From: Flavobacteriales bacterium
GTDB taxonomy: Bacteria > Bacteroidota > Bacteroidia > Flavobacteriales_F > PHOS-HE28
Reading direction: 5' to 3'
NCBI GenBank assembly: GCA_020635715.1
Contig: JACJZG010000013.1
Span: 1-64,000 of the forward strand
Length of the DNA: 64,000 nucleotides
Below the pieces are notes generated by a model. It was not told where the DNA came from. It did no database searches and saw only the letters and a list, made by a program, of their open reading frames with translations. The number at the start of each line of letters is the position of its first letter. Position 1 is the first letter of the stretch. Position numbers and translations under genes: made by a program. Positions 10,301-19,286 of the stretch are shown in pieces.

Positions 10301-12430
10301 TCACGCCGTCACCTCATCCTCCTTGTGGTGGTTCACGAGGCGGTGTTGCAGTTCACTGGGCACAGGCTGGTAGGCCAGGAAGCGTTCGGTATAGGTCCCT
10401 CGACCCTGGGTGAGGCTGCGTAGACTGGTGCTGTAACGATCCAGTTCCGCAAGCGGGGTGTGCGCCTTGATGATCTGGTAGCGGCCACTGCTGTCCACGC
10501 CCATCACGATGCTCCGCCTTCCCTGCAGGTCGGTCATCACATCGCCCATGAGCTCAGCCGGAACGCGTACCTCCAGTTCCTGTATCGGCTCCAGCAATTG
10601 CGGGTCGGCGTTGGAGAACGCATCGCGGAAGGCTTGCAGTCCGGCGATCTTGAAGCTGATGTCGTTGCTGTCAACGGGGTGCATCTTCCCGTCGAACACG
10701 ACCACCCGGATGTCGCGCGCAGGGGAACCGGTCAGTGGACCGCGCTCCATCTTTTCCATGACCCCTTTGAGGATGCTCGGCATGAACTTGTTGTCGATCA
10801 CGCCACCCACGATGCAGTTGTAGAACACGAGCTTGCCACCCGTGGGCAGGTCATGCACTTCCTTGCCGCGCACACTGTGGCCGGTTGGTTCCGGCATGTC
10901 CTCATACCAGGGCTCGATGCGCAGGTGCACCTCGCCGAACTGACCGCTTCCTCCGGTCTGCTTCTTATGTCGGTACATGGCCGATGCCTCCTTGCGGATG
11001 GTCTCCCGATACGGAATGCGGGGTGCGCTGAACTCGGCTTCAACCTTGTAGTGGTGGCTGAGCTTCCACTTCAGGAGGCTCAGGTGCAGGTCACCTTGTG
11101 CACCTACGAGCTGCTGTCCGGTCTCGCGACTGTAGGTCAGTACGATCGTGGGGTCCTCCTTCTGGATCTCGAGGAGCGCGGCGTGCAGCTTCTCTTCCTG
11201 TTTCTGGTCGGTGGCTTTGATCACCTGGCGAAGTCGTGGCTGCGGGAAGGCGATGGGACGCAGCTTGACGTTCCGTCCCGGGGCATGCAGCGTATGAGCG
11301 GTCGCGGTATCCTTCAGCTTGATGGTGCCGCCGATATCGCCGGCCACGAGCTTGGTCACCGCCTTACGCTCCTTGCCATCCACGATGAAGAGCTGGTTGA
11401 TCCGCTCGGTGGTGCCGGTGTTGTCGTTCACCAGGTCCTGCCCCTCGTTCACTTCACCGCTCATCACCTTGAACAGCGTGATGTGGCCGGCACGCGGTTC
11501 GATCATGGTCTTGAAGGTGAAGAGCACGGGTGGTCCGTCCACGGAGCATTCCAAGGCTCCCCCGTCAGCCAGTTCCTCTGCAGGCATCTCCAGTGCCGCG
11601 GGTGCCACATTGTCAATGAAGCCCATCAGCCGCCCGCTGCCCATGTTCCGCAGGGCGCTCAGGCAGAACACGGGGAAGCACGTACGCTTCATCATGCCCT
11701 GCTTCAACCCCTGACGCATCTCGTCCTCGTCCAGTTCACCCTTGTCGAAGTAGTGCTCCATCAGGGTCTCATCGTTCTCCGCGGCCTTCTCCACGAGTTC
11801 CTTGTGCAACGCTTCGGCGCGCTCCCGTTCACCCTCGGGAATGGGCTGCTTCTCAGGCTTTCCACCCGCGTCCTTGAACACGTACATGGTCATCTTCAAC
11901 AGGTCGATGATCCGGTGGAACCCATCGCCCTGTTCCATGGGGTATTGCATTACGGTAACAGCGCTGCCGAAGTGCTCGCGTGCCTGTGCCACGGTGGCGT
12001 CGAAGTCGGCGTTGGGATGATCGAGCTGGTTCACCCCGATGATCACCGGTCGGTCGTAATGTGCGATATGGTCCCACACCAGATCGGTGCCCACTTCCAC
12101 GCCATGGGGGGCGCTCAGCAGCAGCAGGCAGGTATCTGCCACACGCAATGCCGGTATCGTTTCCCCCACAAGGTCATCGAGCCCTGGCGTGTCGATGATG
12201 TTGATCTTGTAGTTGCGCCACTCGGTATGAAGCACGGTACTGTGAACGCTGCTTCCGCGTTCATGCTCCAGGTCGTGGTGATCGCTTACGGTGTTCTTGT
12301 CCTCGATCCGGCCGCGGCGTTGGATCAGACCCGCTTCGAAGAGCATGGTTTCGGCCAGCGTGGTCTTGCCGCATCCGTGGGATCCGAGCAGAACGATGTT
12401 CTTGATGTGTTTCGCATCGAAGACTTTCAT
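10301..12430 (-). CDS. EF-G-like translational GTPase (non-canonical paralogue)
   Basis: A 709-residue protein; the start at 12430 (MKVFDAKHIKNIVLLG) is the one matching EF-G family N-termini. Domains: GTPase (1-~270), domain II (~290-370), III (~385-460), IV (~465-590), V (~595-680). The P-loop is GSHGCGKTT. The G3 motif reads DTPGLDD, so the histidine of canonical DTPGH is replaced by Leu, and G4 reads NQLD instead of NKxD. Similar losses mark the EF-G-like/EF-G2 subfamily, whose role is poorly understood and may not include normal translocation. It is therefore probably not the housekeeping fusA. Neighbours give no translation context; a 67-residue protein gene lies upstream on the same strand. 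GTP hydrolysis may be weak (inference). Confidence 0.88.
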   Translation of the reverse strand: MKVFDAKHIKNIVLLGSHGCGKTTLAETMLFEAGLIQRRGRIEDKNTVSDHHDLEHERGSSVHSTVLHTEWRNYKINIIDTPGLDDLVGETIPALRVADTCLLLLSAPHGVEVGTDLVWDHIAHYDRPVIIGVNQLDHPNADFDATVAQAREHFGSAVTVMQYPMEQGDGFHRIIDLLKMTMYVFKDAGGKPEKQPIPEGERERAEALHKELVEKAAENDETLMEHYFDKGELDEDEMRQGLKQGMMKRTCFPVFCLSALRNMGSGRLMGFIDNVAPAALEMPAEELADGGALECSVDGPPVLFTFKTMIEPRAGHITLFKVMSGEVNEGQDLVNDNTGTTERINQLFIVDGKERKAVTKLVAGDIGGTIKLKDTATAHTLHAPGRNVKLRPIAFPQPRLRQVIKATDQKQEEKLHAALLEIQKEDPTIVLTYSRETGQQLVGAQGDLHLSLLKWKLSHHYKVEAEFSAPRIPYRETIRKEASAMYRHKKQTGGSGQFGEVHLRIEPWYEDMPEPTGHSVRGKEVHDLPTGGKLVFYNCIVGGVIDNKFMPSILKGVMEKMERGPLTGSPARDIRVVVFDGKMHPVDSNDISFKIAGLQAFRDAFSNADPQLLEPIQELEVRVPAELMGDVMTDLQGRRSIVMGVDSSGRYQIIKAHTPLAELDRYSTSLRSLTQGRGTYTERFLAYQPVPSELQHRLVNHHKEDEVTA

Positions 12431-12629
12431 GGCACAAAGGGGCTTAAGGTGGATGTTGGTGTGACATACCACCGTGGAGGTCCCTCCGGGCCATGGGTCA
12501 CGGTCCGAAGCGGACGCGCGGAGGAAGGCTGAAGGTAACGATCCGTGATCCAGATCTCCAAGCACCTCCCTCCGCGGCGCACGAGCCACCGGCCCCGTCA
12601 AGGGCGGAAGGCCGCGACAGGAAACTCGA

Positions 12630-12833
12630 CTAGTTCAGCGACTCCATGGCCCGCGTGCCCTGTAGGCGCTTCAGCCGGGCCACCACCTCATCGTAGCTGG
12701 AAGGCAGGTTCAACTCCTTCTGCGGGCAGAACCCGTGGTTCTCACCGGCTTGATACCCCTCCATGGCAGGAGCTGCGGGCTGTTCCGCCTCGTTGGGCGC
12801 TGCGTTCTCGGCGTTCTCCTGCTTCACGGTCAT
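12630..12833 (-). CDS. Small hypothetical protein, 67 residues
   Basis: An acidic, Ala/Glu-rich N-terminus (MTVKQENAENAAPNEAEQPAAP) is followed by a better structured half (FCPQKELNLPSSYDEVVARLKRLQG) with an amphipathic helix. It matches no family I know. It is plausible as a gene because it fills the gap upstream of the EF-G-like gene on the same strand and its codon use looks native. It is 199 bp from that gene, so co-transcription is uncertain. Confidence 0.5.
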   Translation of the reverse strand: MTVKQENAENAAPNEAEQPAAPAMEGYQAGENHGFCPQKELNLPSSYDEVVARLKRLQGTRAMESLN

Positions 12834-12980
12834 CTGGGAAATGAGGCGCTTCAGTGACGATTCGGGGCGAAAGCTAAGTCAGCGGAAAGGCGATGCGCAA
12901 GGGAGTCGACCCGTAAGTGTGGCAACCTCGGATTCCCGAACCCGAACGATCCGCACCTTTGTTGGACCCAAGCTGAGCGC

Positions 12981-13634
12981 ATGCACCTGCGGACCTACCT
13001 TCTTACCGCATCCTTCGCGATGTCGTTCACCGTGGCCTTCGCCCAATTCAACCAACAGGGGATGGTGCATGTAAGCCTCGGCGCGGCGATCGGTGCACAT
13101 GGGACCGAGTTGGAACAGCGGTATCAGTTCCTGGGACTGTCCCGTACCGAGACAAGCACGGACGGTGCGGCAACGGTGACCTTCCCCCTGCAGGTGGGCT
13201 ATGCGCTGAGCGATCGCTTCGCGCTCGGGCTGGTCCTTGAGCCCGGCCGTTACGTGCCGGACACGGCCAACACCTCGCAGCAGAACGGCATCTTCAACCT
13301 GGCCATTGAACCCCGTTTCTTCCTGCTCAACGCCGAACGTGTCGCCTGGCATGCATCTGTGCACATCGGTGGCGCCGGTTTGCGCATTACGGACAAGGAA
13401 CCCGAGGTGGACGCGCGGTATGCTGGTGGCGCTTTTGGCCTGGGAACGGGATTGTTGCTGGGCTTGGGTGGCCACGTGGGCCTGGGCTTCGACCTGCGCT
13501 TCCTGACCACGCGCATGGAACTCACAAGCATGGAGTTGAATGGTACGAGCGTGACCGACTTCTTTGACGCCACCTTGCGGACGGGAGGCGTGATCGCCCA
13601 ACTTTCGCTGGCATTCCGGTTCGGCGGCGGGTAG
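12981..13634 (+). CDS. Outer-membrane beta-barrel protein
   Basis: A 217-residue protein. The signal peptide (MHLRTYLLTASFAMSFTVAFAQ) precedes alternating hydrophobic strands and short turns: VHVSLGAAIGAHG, FPLQVGYALSDRFALGLVLEPG, FNLAIEPRFFLL, WHASVHIGGAGLRI, GLGTGLLLGLGGHVGLGFDLRFLT, and a final VIAQLSLAFRFGGG. This pattern fits an eight-stranded OmpA/OmpW-like porin fold. The ligand or role is not readable. A promoter-like box (CACCTTTG, one mismatch to TAnnTTTG) lies ~27 nt upstream. The last strand ends in Gly rather than the usual aromatic residue. Confidence 0.75.
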   Translation: MHLRTYLLTASFAMSFTVAFAQFNQQGMVHVSLGAAIGAHGTELEQRYQFLGLSRTETSTDGAATVTFPLQVGYALSDRFALGLVLEPGRYVPDTANTSQQNGIFNLAIEPRFFLLNAERVAWHASVHIGGAGLRITDKEPEVDARYAGGAFGLGTGLLLGLGGHVGLGFDLRFLTTRMELTSMELNGTSVTDFFDATLRTGGVIAQLSLAFRFGGG

Positions 13635-13736
13635 CGCAGGAGGCAGGGCCGCGCTCCATGCCACGGAGATCGGATCGGTGGGCCGGTGGTGGAAACCCTC
13701 CGCTCCTTTGGATCTCCGACGGATCGTCCCGATCCC

Positions 13737-13744
13737 TACATTTG
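13737..13744 (+). promoter_or_regulatory. -7 promoter box of the tRNA-Thr gene
   Basis: TACATTTG is a perfect match to the Bacteroidota -7 element TAnnTTTG, 29 nt before the tRNA 5' end. No clear -33 TTTG is found at the usual spacing. Confidence 0.65.
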
Positions 13745-13773
13745 CGCGCCCGCCAGAAGTGCCTGGTGGAAAC

Positions 13774-13845
13774 GCCTCCCTAGCTCAGCGGTAGAGCAGC
13801 TCATTCGTAATGAGCAGGTCGCCGGTTCAAATCCGGCGGGGGGCT
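13774..13845 (+). tRNA. tRNA-Thr (anticodon CGT)
   Basis: A full cloverleaf is visible. Acceptor gcctccc pairs with ggggggc (one T-G pair); the D-arm is gctcagcggtagagc; the anticodon stem gctca/tgagc holds loop ttcgtaa with anticodon CGT, reading ACG; the T-arm is gccgg-ttcaaat-ccggc. The discriminator is T at 13845 and CCA is not encoded. A strong terminator starts 3 nt later. Confidence 0.95.
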
Positions 13846-13848
13846 CTG

Positions 13849-13878
13849 AAAGGGACCATTGCTGTGGTCCCTTTTTTA
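13849..13878 (+). terminator. Bidirectional terminator between tRNA-Thr and the FAD oxidoreductase gene
   Basis: A 10-bp perfect stem (aaagggacca, 13849-13858; tggtcccttt, 13865-13874) ends in a T-tract. The convergent oxidoreductase gene uses the end of this T-tract as its stop codon (13876-13878). The mirrored A-tract on the other arm makes it suitable for both directions. Confidence 0.85.
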
Positions 13879-15000
13879 TTGGCGTAGCAGGGCCACGGCC
13901 CTGCGCGCAACGCGGATCCCGATGGCCACACCCATGCCACCGAGCCGGACCGCCACCACCACACGCTCCGAAAGGCGCTCGACGATGGGGGACTTCGATG
14001 GCCCCATGCCCATGATCCCGCTCCAACGACGCTCTATCTTGAAAGGCTGACCTGGTAGGATCACCGTTCGCAGCAACGCCTCCAAGGTTTCCTGGATCAG
14101 CGGCGTCGTACCGTCCTCCGTTGTCCGTTCACCAGTGATATCCAGATCGCGGCCCCCACCAAGCAGCACTCCTCCCGCATGATCGCGGAAATAGTAGAAG
14201 CCCTCCCCGTAGTGGAAGGTCCCGCGCAGCCGCAGTCCGGGGATAGGGGATGTCTTGAGCACCTGGCCACGTGCCGGTTCCACGGGGAGCTCGGGCAGCA
14301 ACTGGCCCGTGTAGCCGTTGGTGCAGATGGCGACCATGGCGGCCCGGATCCCTTGTCCATCCTTCGTTCGAACGGACACGTGCCCGGGTGATGGTTCGAT
14401 GCTGGCCACCTCGGTCAAGGGGCGGAAAAGCACACCTTCCGCCAACGTTCTCCTCAGCAAGGCGGCCATGAGCCGGCCACTGTCCAAGGGGCCCTCGAGA
14501 CGGGTGCGCACCAGATGCCCCACATTGGCAAGTCCGAACCGGCTGATCGCCGCGTCGTCCCAAGCGAACACCGCCTCGCCGAATATCGGTCGCAGGGAAT
14601 CGTTCAAGGCATTGAACCGATCGGCCACTGCCGTGTATCCGTGGGTATGCGATGGGTAGATCTCATGCCCCCCCGTCGGTTCAAAGCCGATGGCGGCATC
14701 ACCGAGTTCGGACCGGAGTTCAAGCAGCCCTTTCCAGCGTTCTTCCACGCGCGCCAGCATGGCCTCCTCGCCCTCATTATCCAGGTCAGCGAGCAGTTCG
14801 CTGGGACTACCGAAACAGGCGAACCCCGCGTTCTTTACGCTGGCTCCGCTCGGATGGGCACCGCGTTCAAGCACCATCACCAGTTGTCCCGGGTGCTCCC
14901 GTTTGTAGAGCAGGGCGGTGAAAAGGCCCACGATACCACCTCCGATCACCACCAGATCGGGCTGGGCACGGAACTGTTCGGATTCCCAAATGCTGACCAT
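13876..15000 (-). CDS. FAD-dependent oxidoreductase of the DAO (glycine/D-amino-acid oxidase) family
   Basis: A 374-residue enzyme. The dinucleotide-binding motif VVIGGGIVGLFTALLYK (~17-33) is followed by an acidic strand end, VLERGAHPSGAS, and the typical KNAGFACFG segment. A second FAD contact, AMVAICTNGYTGQLLPEL, lies at ~220-240. The C-terminus (RWSGIMGMGPSKSPIVERL ... VRLGGMGVAIG) closes the FAD site as in the DAO superfamily. Such enzymes oxidise amines or amino acids, passing electrons to O2 or a quinone; the substrate cannot be assigned. No partner gene is nearby. The stop codon lies in the tRNA terminator. Confidence 0.85.
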   Translation of the reverse strand: MVSIWESEQFRAQPDLVVIGGGIVGLFTALLYKREHPGQLVMVLERGAHPSGASVKNAGFACFGSPSELLADLDNEGEEAMLARVEERWKGLLELRSELGDAAIGFEPTGGHEIYPSHTHGYTAVADRFNALNDSLRPIFGEAVFAWDDAAISRFGLANVGHLVRTRLEGPLDSGRLMAALLRRTLAEGVLFRPLTEVASIEPSPGHVSVRTKDGQGIRAAMVAICTNGYTGQLLPELPVEPARGQVLKTSPIPGLRLRGTFHYGEGFYYFRDHAGGVLLGGGRDLDITGERTTEDGTTPLIQETLEALLRTVILPGQPFKIERRWSGIMGMGPSKSPIVERLSERVVVAVRLGGMGVAIGIRVARRAVALLRQ

Positions 15001-15094
15001 TCTCTACGGTCGGTGGTCCATCCATCCGGGCCGCGCCCAAAGATGTCGTAAATTAGCCCGTTCGATGAGCCGCCTGCAAGTCGTTCAGCGTCAA

Positions 15095-18000
15095 ATGATA
15101 TCCCCACGATCCGTGCTGGCACGTTGGTGCTGGTCCGTGCTTCTCATGGCCAGCTTGGGCATGGTGCATGCGCAGGTGGACAACGTGATGATCTACGGCA
15201 CCGTGAAGGACCTCACGAGCTCCAAGAAGATGGACGGTGTGAGCGTGATCGTCTTCAAGAACGGTGCGAAACTGATCGAGGTGCCGACCAATGCGAGCGG
15301 TAAGTACGAGGTGAACCTGGACTACGGTGCCAGCTACAAGATCCAGGTGGCCAAGACGGGCTTCGTGGGCAAGAACATCACCATCGATACGCGGAACGTG
15401 CCCGAAGAGGAGCGCCAGGGCGGACACGGCATGAACATCGACTTCTCGATCATGTCCGACCTGCCCGGGATCGACTATTCGATCCTGAATGAGCCCTTCG
15501 GCATGGCGAACTACACCGGGGGCACCTTCACCTGGGACCTGGAGTACACCAACAGGATGCGCGATGCCCAGGCGCGCCTGATGAAGGAGTACGAGGACAT
15601 GCGCAAGCGCGAGGGTGACGCCGAAGCCAAGTACAACAAGTTGATGCAGGATGGCTCCAACGCCATGACATCCTCCGATTTCAAGAAGGCCGTGGACGCC
15701 TTCACCGGGGCGCTGGCCTTGAAGCCCGGTGATGCGGTGGCCACCTCCAAGCTGAGCGATGCCAAGATGCGCCTGGATGCCCAGGATGCCGACAAGAAGC
15801 GGAAGGAGGAGTACGCCGCCCTGATCAAGGAAGCCGATGGGCTCATGGGGAAGAAGGATTACACCGGGGCCAAGGGCAAGTACAACGCCGCGCTCGGGAT
15901 CCAGGACGAAGCCTACCCCAAACAGAAATTGCGGGAGATCGATGTGATCCTGGCGGATCTGGAAAAGAAGGCCGAGGAGGAGAAGAAAGCGAAGGAGCTT
16001 CAGGAGAAATACCAGGCTGCCATTGCAGCGGCGGACGCTGCATTGAAGGCTGAGAACTGGGACCAGGCAACGGCCAAATACACGGACGCGAGCAACCTGA
16101 AGCCGGAGGAGAAATATCCCAAGGATCAGCTGGCCCTGGTGGCTTCCAGAAAGGCTGAAGCCGCCAAAAAAGCAGAGGAGGAGAAGAAGGCCAGGGAACT
16201 TCAGGAGAAGTACCAGGCTGCGATCACTGCCGGCGATGCGGCGTTCAAAGGCGGCAAATGGGATGAGGCCACGGCGAAATACACCGAGGCCAGTGGCCTG
16301 AAGCCGGAGGAGAAATACCCGAAGGATCAGCTCGCCGCCATTCTTCTGAAGAAGGACGAGGCTGCGAGGAAGGCGGAGGAGGAAAGGCTCGCCAAGGAAT
16401 TGCAGGAGCAGTATCAAGCCGCCATCGCCGCCGGGGATGCGGCCTTCAGCAAGGCCGACTACGATGCTGCCGAAGCGAAGTACACCGAGGCCAGTGGACT
16501 GAAACCGGCGGAGAAGTATCCCAAGGACCAGCTGGCCGCGATCGTGAAGAAACGCGAGGAACTGGCCAGGAAGGCGGAGGATGAACGGAAGGCGAAGGAA
16601 CTGGACGCTCAGTATCAGGCCGCGATAGCCGCAGCCGATGCATCCTTTGGAAAGGAATCATGGGAGGAGGCCTCCGCGAAGTACACCGAGGCCAGCGGTC
16701 TGAAACCCGCTGAGAAATATCCCAAGGATCAGCTGGCCGCCATTGTGGCCCGGAAGGCGGCGGCCGAAAAAGCAGCAGCGGAAGCGGCCAGGCAGAAGCA
16801 ATTGGATGAACAATACCAGGCCGCCATCGCTGCTGCCGATGCCGCATTCAGCAAGCAGTCCTGGGAGGATGCCACGAAGAAGTATACCGAGGCGAGTGGC
16901 CTGAAGCCGGCGGAGGCCTATCCCAAGGACCAACTGGCGCTGATCACGAAGCGCAAGGCCGAAGCCGAGGCGGAGCGGAAGGAACAGGAATTGAACGCAC
17001 GCTATCAGGCTGCCATCGAACAGGCCGATGCGGCGTTCGACAAAGAGGATCATGCAGCGGCCAAGGCGAAGTATGCTGACGCCGCAGGGATCAAGCCCGC
17101 TGAACAATACCCGAAGGATCGGATGGCCGAATGCGATCGTTTGATCGCGGAGGCGGCACGGCGGGCGGAAGAAGAGCGTAAAGCAGCCGAGACGGAGGCA
17201 CGGTACAAGTCCCTGATCGCATCGGCGGACAAGGCGTTCCAAGGAAAGAAGCTTTCCGAAGCACTGAACGATTACAAGGATGCCTCGGCCCTGAAGCCCG
17301 CCGAAGCCTATCCGAAGGAGCGCATCGCCGAGATCGAACAGCAACTGGACGCTGCCGCACAGGCGAAGGCTGAGGAGGAGCGTCTCCTGCGCGAGCGTCA
17401 GGAAAGGGACAAGCGTTACAATGACCTGATCACGTCCGCGGACAAGGCGTTCTCGGCCAAGGACTATGAAAAGGCCCGAACGGATTATGGTGCGGCTTCC
17501 GGTGTGAAGCCGGAGGAACAGCACCCCAAGGACCGTCTGGCGGAGATCGAGCGGCTCCTGGTCGATGCCGCCAGCAAAGCCGAGGCGGACCGGTTGAAGG
17601 CGGAACAGGATGCCGCTGAAAAAGCCAGGCTGGCCGAGGAACAGCGCCTTGCCGCCGAAGCTGCCGCTGCGGAGAAAGCCCGGCGGGATGAGGAGGAGCG
17701 CCGGAAACGGATGGCGGCGGAAGAGGTGGAAGCCCAGTACCGCGAACTGATCGCCGAGGCGGACCTGGCCTACCGTGGTGACCGGTTCGACCAGGCGCGC
17801 GAGAAGTACAATGCTGCGCTGGGGGTGAAGCCCATGGAACAATATCCGAAGGACCAGCTCGCCGAGATCGAGGCTCGTCTGGCGGCTGATGCGGCCAAAC
17901 GGTCGGAGGCGGACCGGCTTGCCGCCGAACGCGCACGGATGGAGGCGGAGCGGCGCGCACAGGAAGCAGCTGATGCGGAGGCCGCGCGCCTCGCAGCCGA

Positions 18001-19261
18001 AGCGGATCAGGCACGGGCGGAAGCGGAACGCCGCCGTCGTGAACAGGAAGCCGAAGCCGCACGACTGGCTGCGGAGGAACGGGAGCGGCTCGCCCGTGAG
18101 GATGCGCGCGCGCTGGATGAACAGTACAGGGCCTTGATCACCTCCGCGGACCAGGCCCTGGCTGCGAAGGAGTATGCCAGCGCGAGATCGACCTACGCGC
18201 AAGCGAGCGACATGCGGCCGGAAGAGACCTATCCGCTGGCCAAGATCGATCAGATCGACCGGTTGTTGGCCGAACAGGAAAGGCTGCGCGCGGAAGCCGA
18301 GGCTGCCGCACAGCGGCGCAACTCGACCAGGGTTGAGGAGCCCCGCACCCAGACACGGAACGATGGAGGCCAGGAGGATGAGGCGGTGCGTTTCATGCGT
18401 GAGGCACGTGAACGGGAGGAGGCGGAGAAGTATGAGCGGATCAAGAAGCTGCGTGCTGCCTTGGACCAGGAGGAACTTGCGATGAGCGAGAAGGCGGCGG
18501 AACGCAGGCAGTCAGAGGTGACGGTGAAGGAACGGACGGTGGCGGAGACCGGACGCATGTACGAAGGCAGCGAGTCTTCGCGTCTGCAGCGAGCCGAGGA
18601 GGTGGAGACCTATCGCGAAGCGCTGGAACGGACGGAGGCCTCCCGTCGGGAGCGGGCCAAGGAAGTGAGGGAGGCGGAGTATGATGGCAAGCTGGCCTTG
18701 GAGCAGGCCGCAGATGACCGAACGGGTACCTGGAACGAAAAGCAGGAGCAGCGCACAGAGTCCGTGCAGGAACGGAAGGCGGAGTTGGAAACGATGGAGC
18801 GCGAACGGATGACGGCGGGCGAGCAGCGTTCGGCCCAGGCTCGAACAGATGCGGAGGCGCTTCGGGAGCAGCAGGAGACCATGGTTTCGCGCGGTGCGGC
18901 GGCTGGTGAGTTGCGGCAGCGGGAGGTGGAGGACGAGAAGGTATCCCAGCAGGCGCGGGAGGCCGTTTACACCGGCAACAGCGCCAATGCACGCAATGCC
19001 GCCAAGGAACGACTGGACGATATTCCCTTGAACCAACCTCGTGGTTTCGCCGACCACAACCGTTCCAAGCTGGCCCAGGAATACCCGGAAGGGGTGACCG
19101 AGGAAAGCTACACCGAAGGCAACAAGGTGATCATCCGCCGCGTGGTGGTCAACGGGAACAAGGCGGATGAATACTCGAAGGTGATCGCCAAGTGGGGCAC
19201 GTTCTACTTCAAGAACGGCCAGAGCATCACCGAGACGATGTGGCGGGCGGGAACGGAGTGA
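15095..19261 (+). CDS. Giant secreted protein: regulatory-like domain, 12 helical repeats, coiled coil
   Basis: About 1388 residues from the start at 15095 (MISPRSVLARWCW ... GMVHAQ, a signal peptide); an ATG at 15065 is the alternative. A box-like TAAATTAG at 15050 would put transcription start near 15065, favouring 15095. Domains: CarboxypepD_reg-like beta module (YGTVKDLTSSKKMDGVSV; ~30-110), a linker, twelve tandem ~65-residue helical repeats (15632-18330), a long Glu/Arg/Ala coiled coil (~18330-18980), and a C-terminal module (IIRRVVVNGNKADEYSKV ... YFKNGQSITE). Each repeat resembles a TPR-like helix pair, Y-AAI-ADAAF---W--A--KYTEASGLKP-EKYPKDQLA. It is probably a periplasmic or envelope scaffold. 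The protein at 32818 has the same N- and C-terminal modules without the repeats. Confidence 0.85.
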   Translation: MISPRSVLARWCWSVLLMASLGMVHAQVDNVMIYGTVKDLTSSKKMDGVSVIVFKNGAKLIEVPTNASGKYEVNLDYGASYKIQVAKTGFVGKNITIDTRNVPEEERQGGHGMNIDFSIMSDLPGIDYSILNEPFGMANYTGGTFTWDLEYTNRMRDAQARLMKEYEDMRKREGDAEAKYNKLMQDGSNAMTSSDFKKAVDAFTGALALKPGDAVATSKLSDAKMRLDAQDADKKRKEEYAALIKEADGLMGKKDYTGAKGKYNAALGIQDEAYPKQKLREIDVILADLEKKAEEEKKAKELQEKYQAAIAAADAALKAENWDQATAKYTDASNLKPEEKYPKDQLALVASRKAEAAKKAEEEKKARELQEKYQAAITAGDAAFKGGKWDEATAKYTEASGLKPEEKYPKDQLAAILLKKDEAARKAEEERLAKELQEQYQAAIAAGDAAFSKADYDAAEAKYTEASGLKPAEKYPKDQLAAIVKKREELARKAEDERKAKELDAQYQAAIAAADASFGKESWEEASAKYTEASGLKPAEKYPKDQLAAIVARKAAAEKAAAEAARQKQLDEQYQAAIAAADAAFSKQSWEDATKKYTEASGLKPAEAYPKDQLALITKRKAEAEAERKEQELNARYQAAIEQADAAFDKEDHAAAKAKYADAAGIKPAEQYPKDRMAECDRLIAEAARRAEEERKAAETEARYKSLIASADKAFQGKKLSEALNDYKDASALKPAEAYPKERIAEIEQQLDAAAQAKAEEERLLRERQERDKRYNDLITSADKAFSAKDYEKARTDYGAASGVKPEEQHPKDRLAEIERLLVDAASKAEADRLKAEQDAAEKARLAEEQRLAAEAAAAEKARRDEEERRKRMAAEEVEAQYRELIAEADLAYRGDRFDQAREKYNAALGVKPMEQYPKDQLAEIEARLAADAAKRSEADRLAAERARMEAERRAQEAADAEAARLAAEADQARAEAERRRREQEAEAARLAAEERERLAREDARALDEQYRALITSADQALAAKEYASARSTYAQASDMRPEETYPLAKIDQIDRLLAEQERLRAEAEAAAQRRNSTRVEEPRTQTRNDGGQEDEAVRFMREAREREEAEKYERIKKLRAALDQEELAMSEKAAERRQSEVTVKERTVAETGRMYEGSESSRLQRAEEVETYREALERTEASRRERAKEVREAEYDGKLALEQAADDRTGTWNEKQEQRTESVQERKAELETMERERMTAGEQRSAQARTDAEALREQQETMVSRGAAAGELRQREVEDEKVSQQAREAVYTGNSANARNAAKERLDDIPLNQPRGFADHNRSKLAQEYPEGVTEESYTEGNKVIIRRVVVNGNKADEYSKVIAKWGTFYFKNGQSITETMWRAGTE
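15632..18330 (+). repeat. Twelve tandem protein-coding repeats (~65 codons each)
   Basis: Twelve units begin with Y-x-x-L/A-I (YNKLM, YAALI, YQAAI x6, YKSLI, YNDLI, YRELI, YRALI). Each carries an A-x-x-x-Y-x-x-A core and, in most, KPxExYPKDQLAEI. Units 2-6 are most alike (EASGLKPAEKYPKDQLA). Units 9 and 10 are extended by Ala/Glu/Arg-rich coiled-coil inserts. At DNA level they vary in third positions, so the array is not very recent. Confidence 0.85.
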
Positions 19262-19286
19262 TCCCTGCTGCCCGGGCCGGTCGTCG

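Noticed and set aside
10460..12532. 690-codon open frame antisense to the EF-G-like gene
   Set aside because: It mirrors a conserved GTPase gene in GC-rich DNA, and its translation is His/Val/Gln-rich with no domain; a compositional shadow.
15632..18330. Repeat array considered as CRISPR or a DNA-level tandem repeat
   Set aside because: The units are in frame, ~200 bp, protein-coding and diverged at third positions; no short repeats with spacers.
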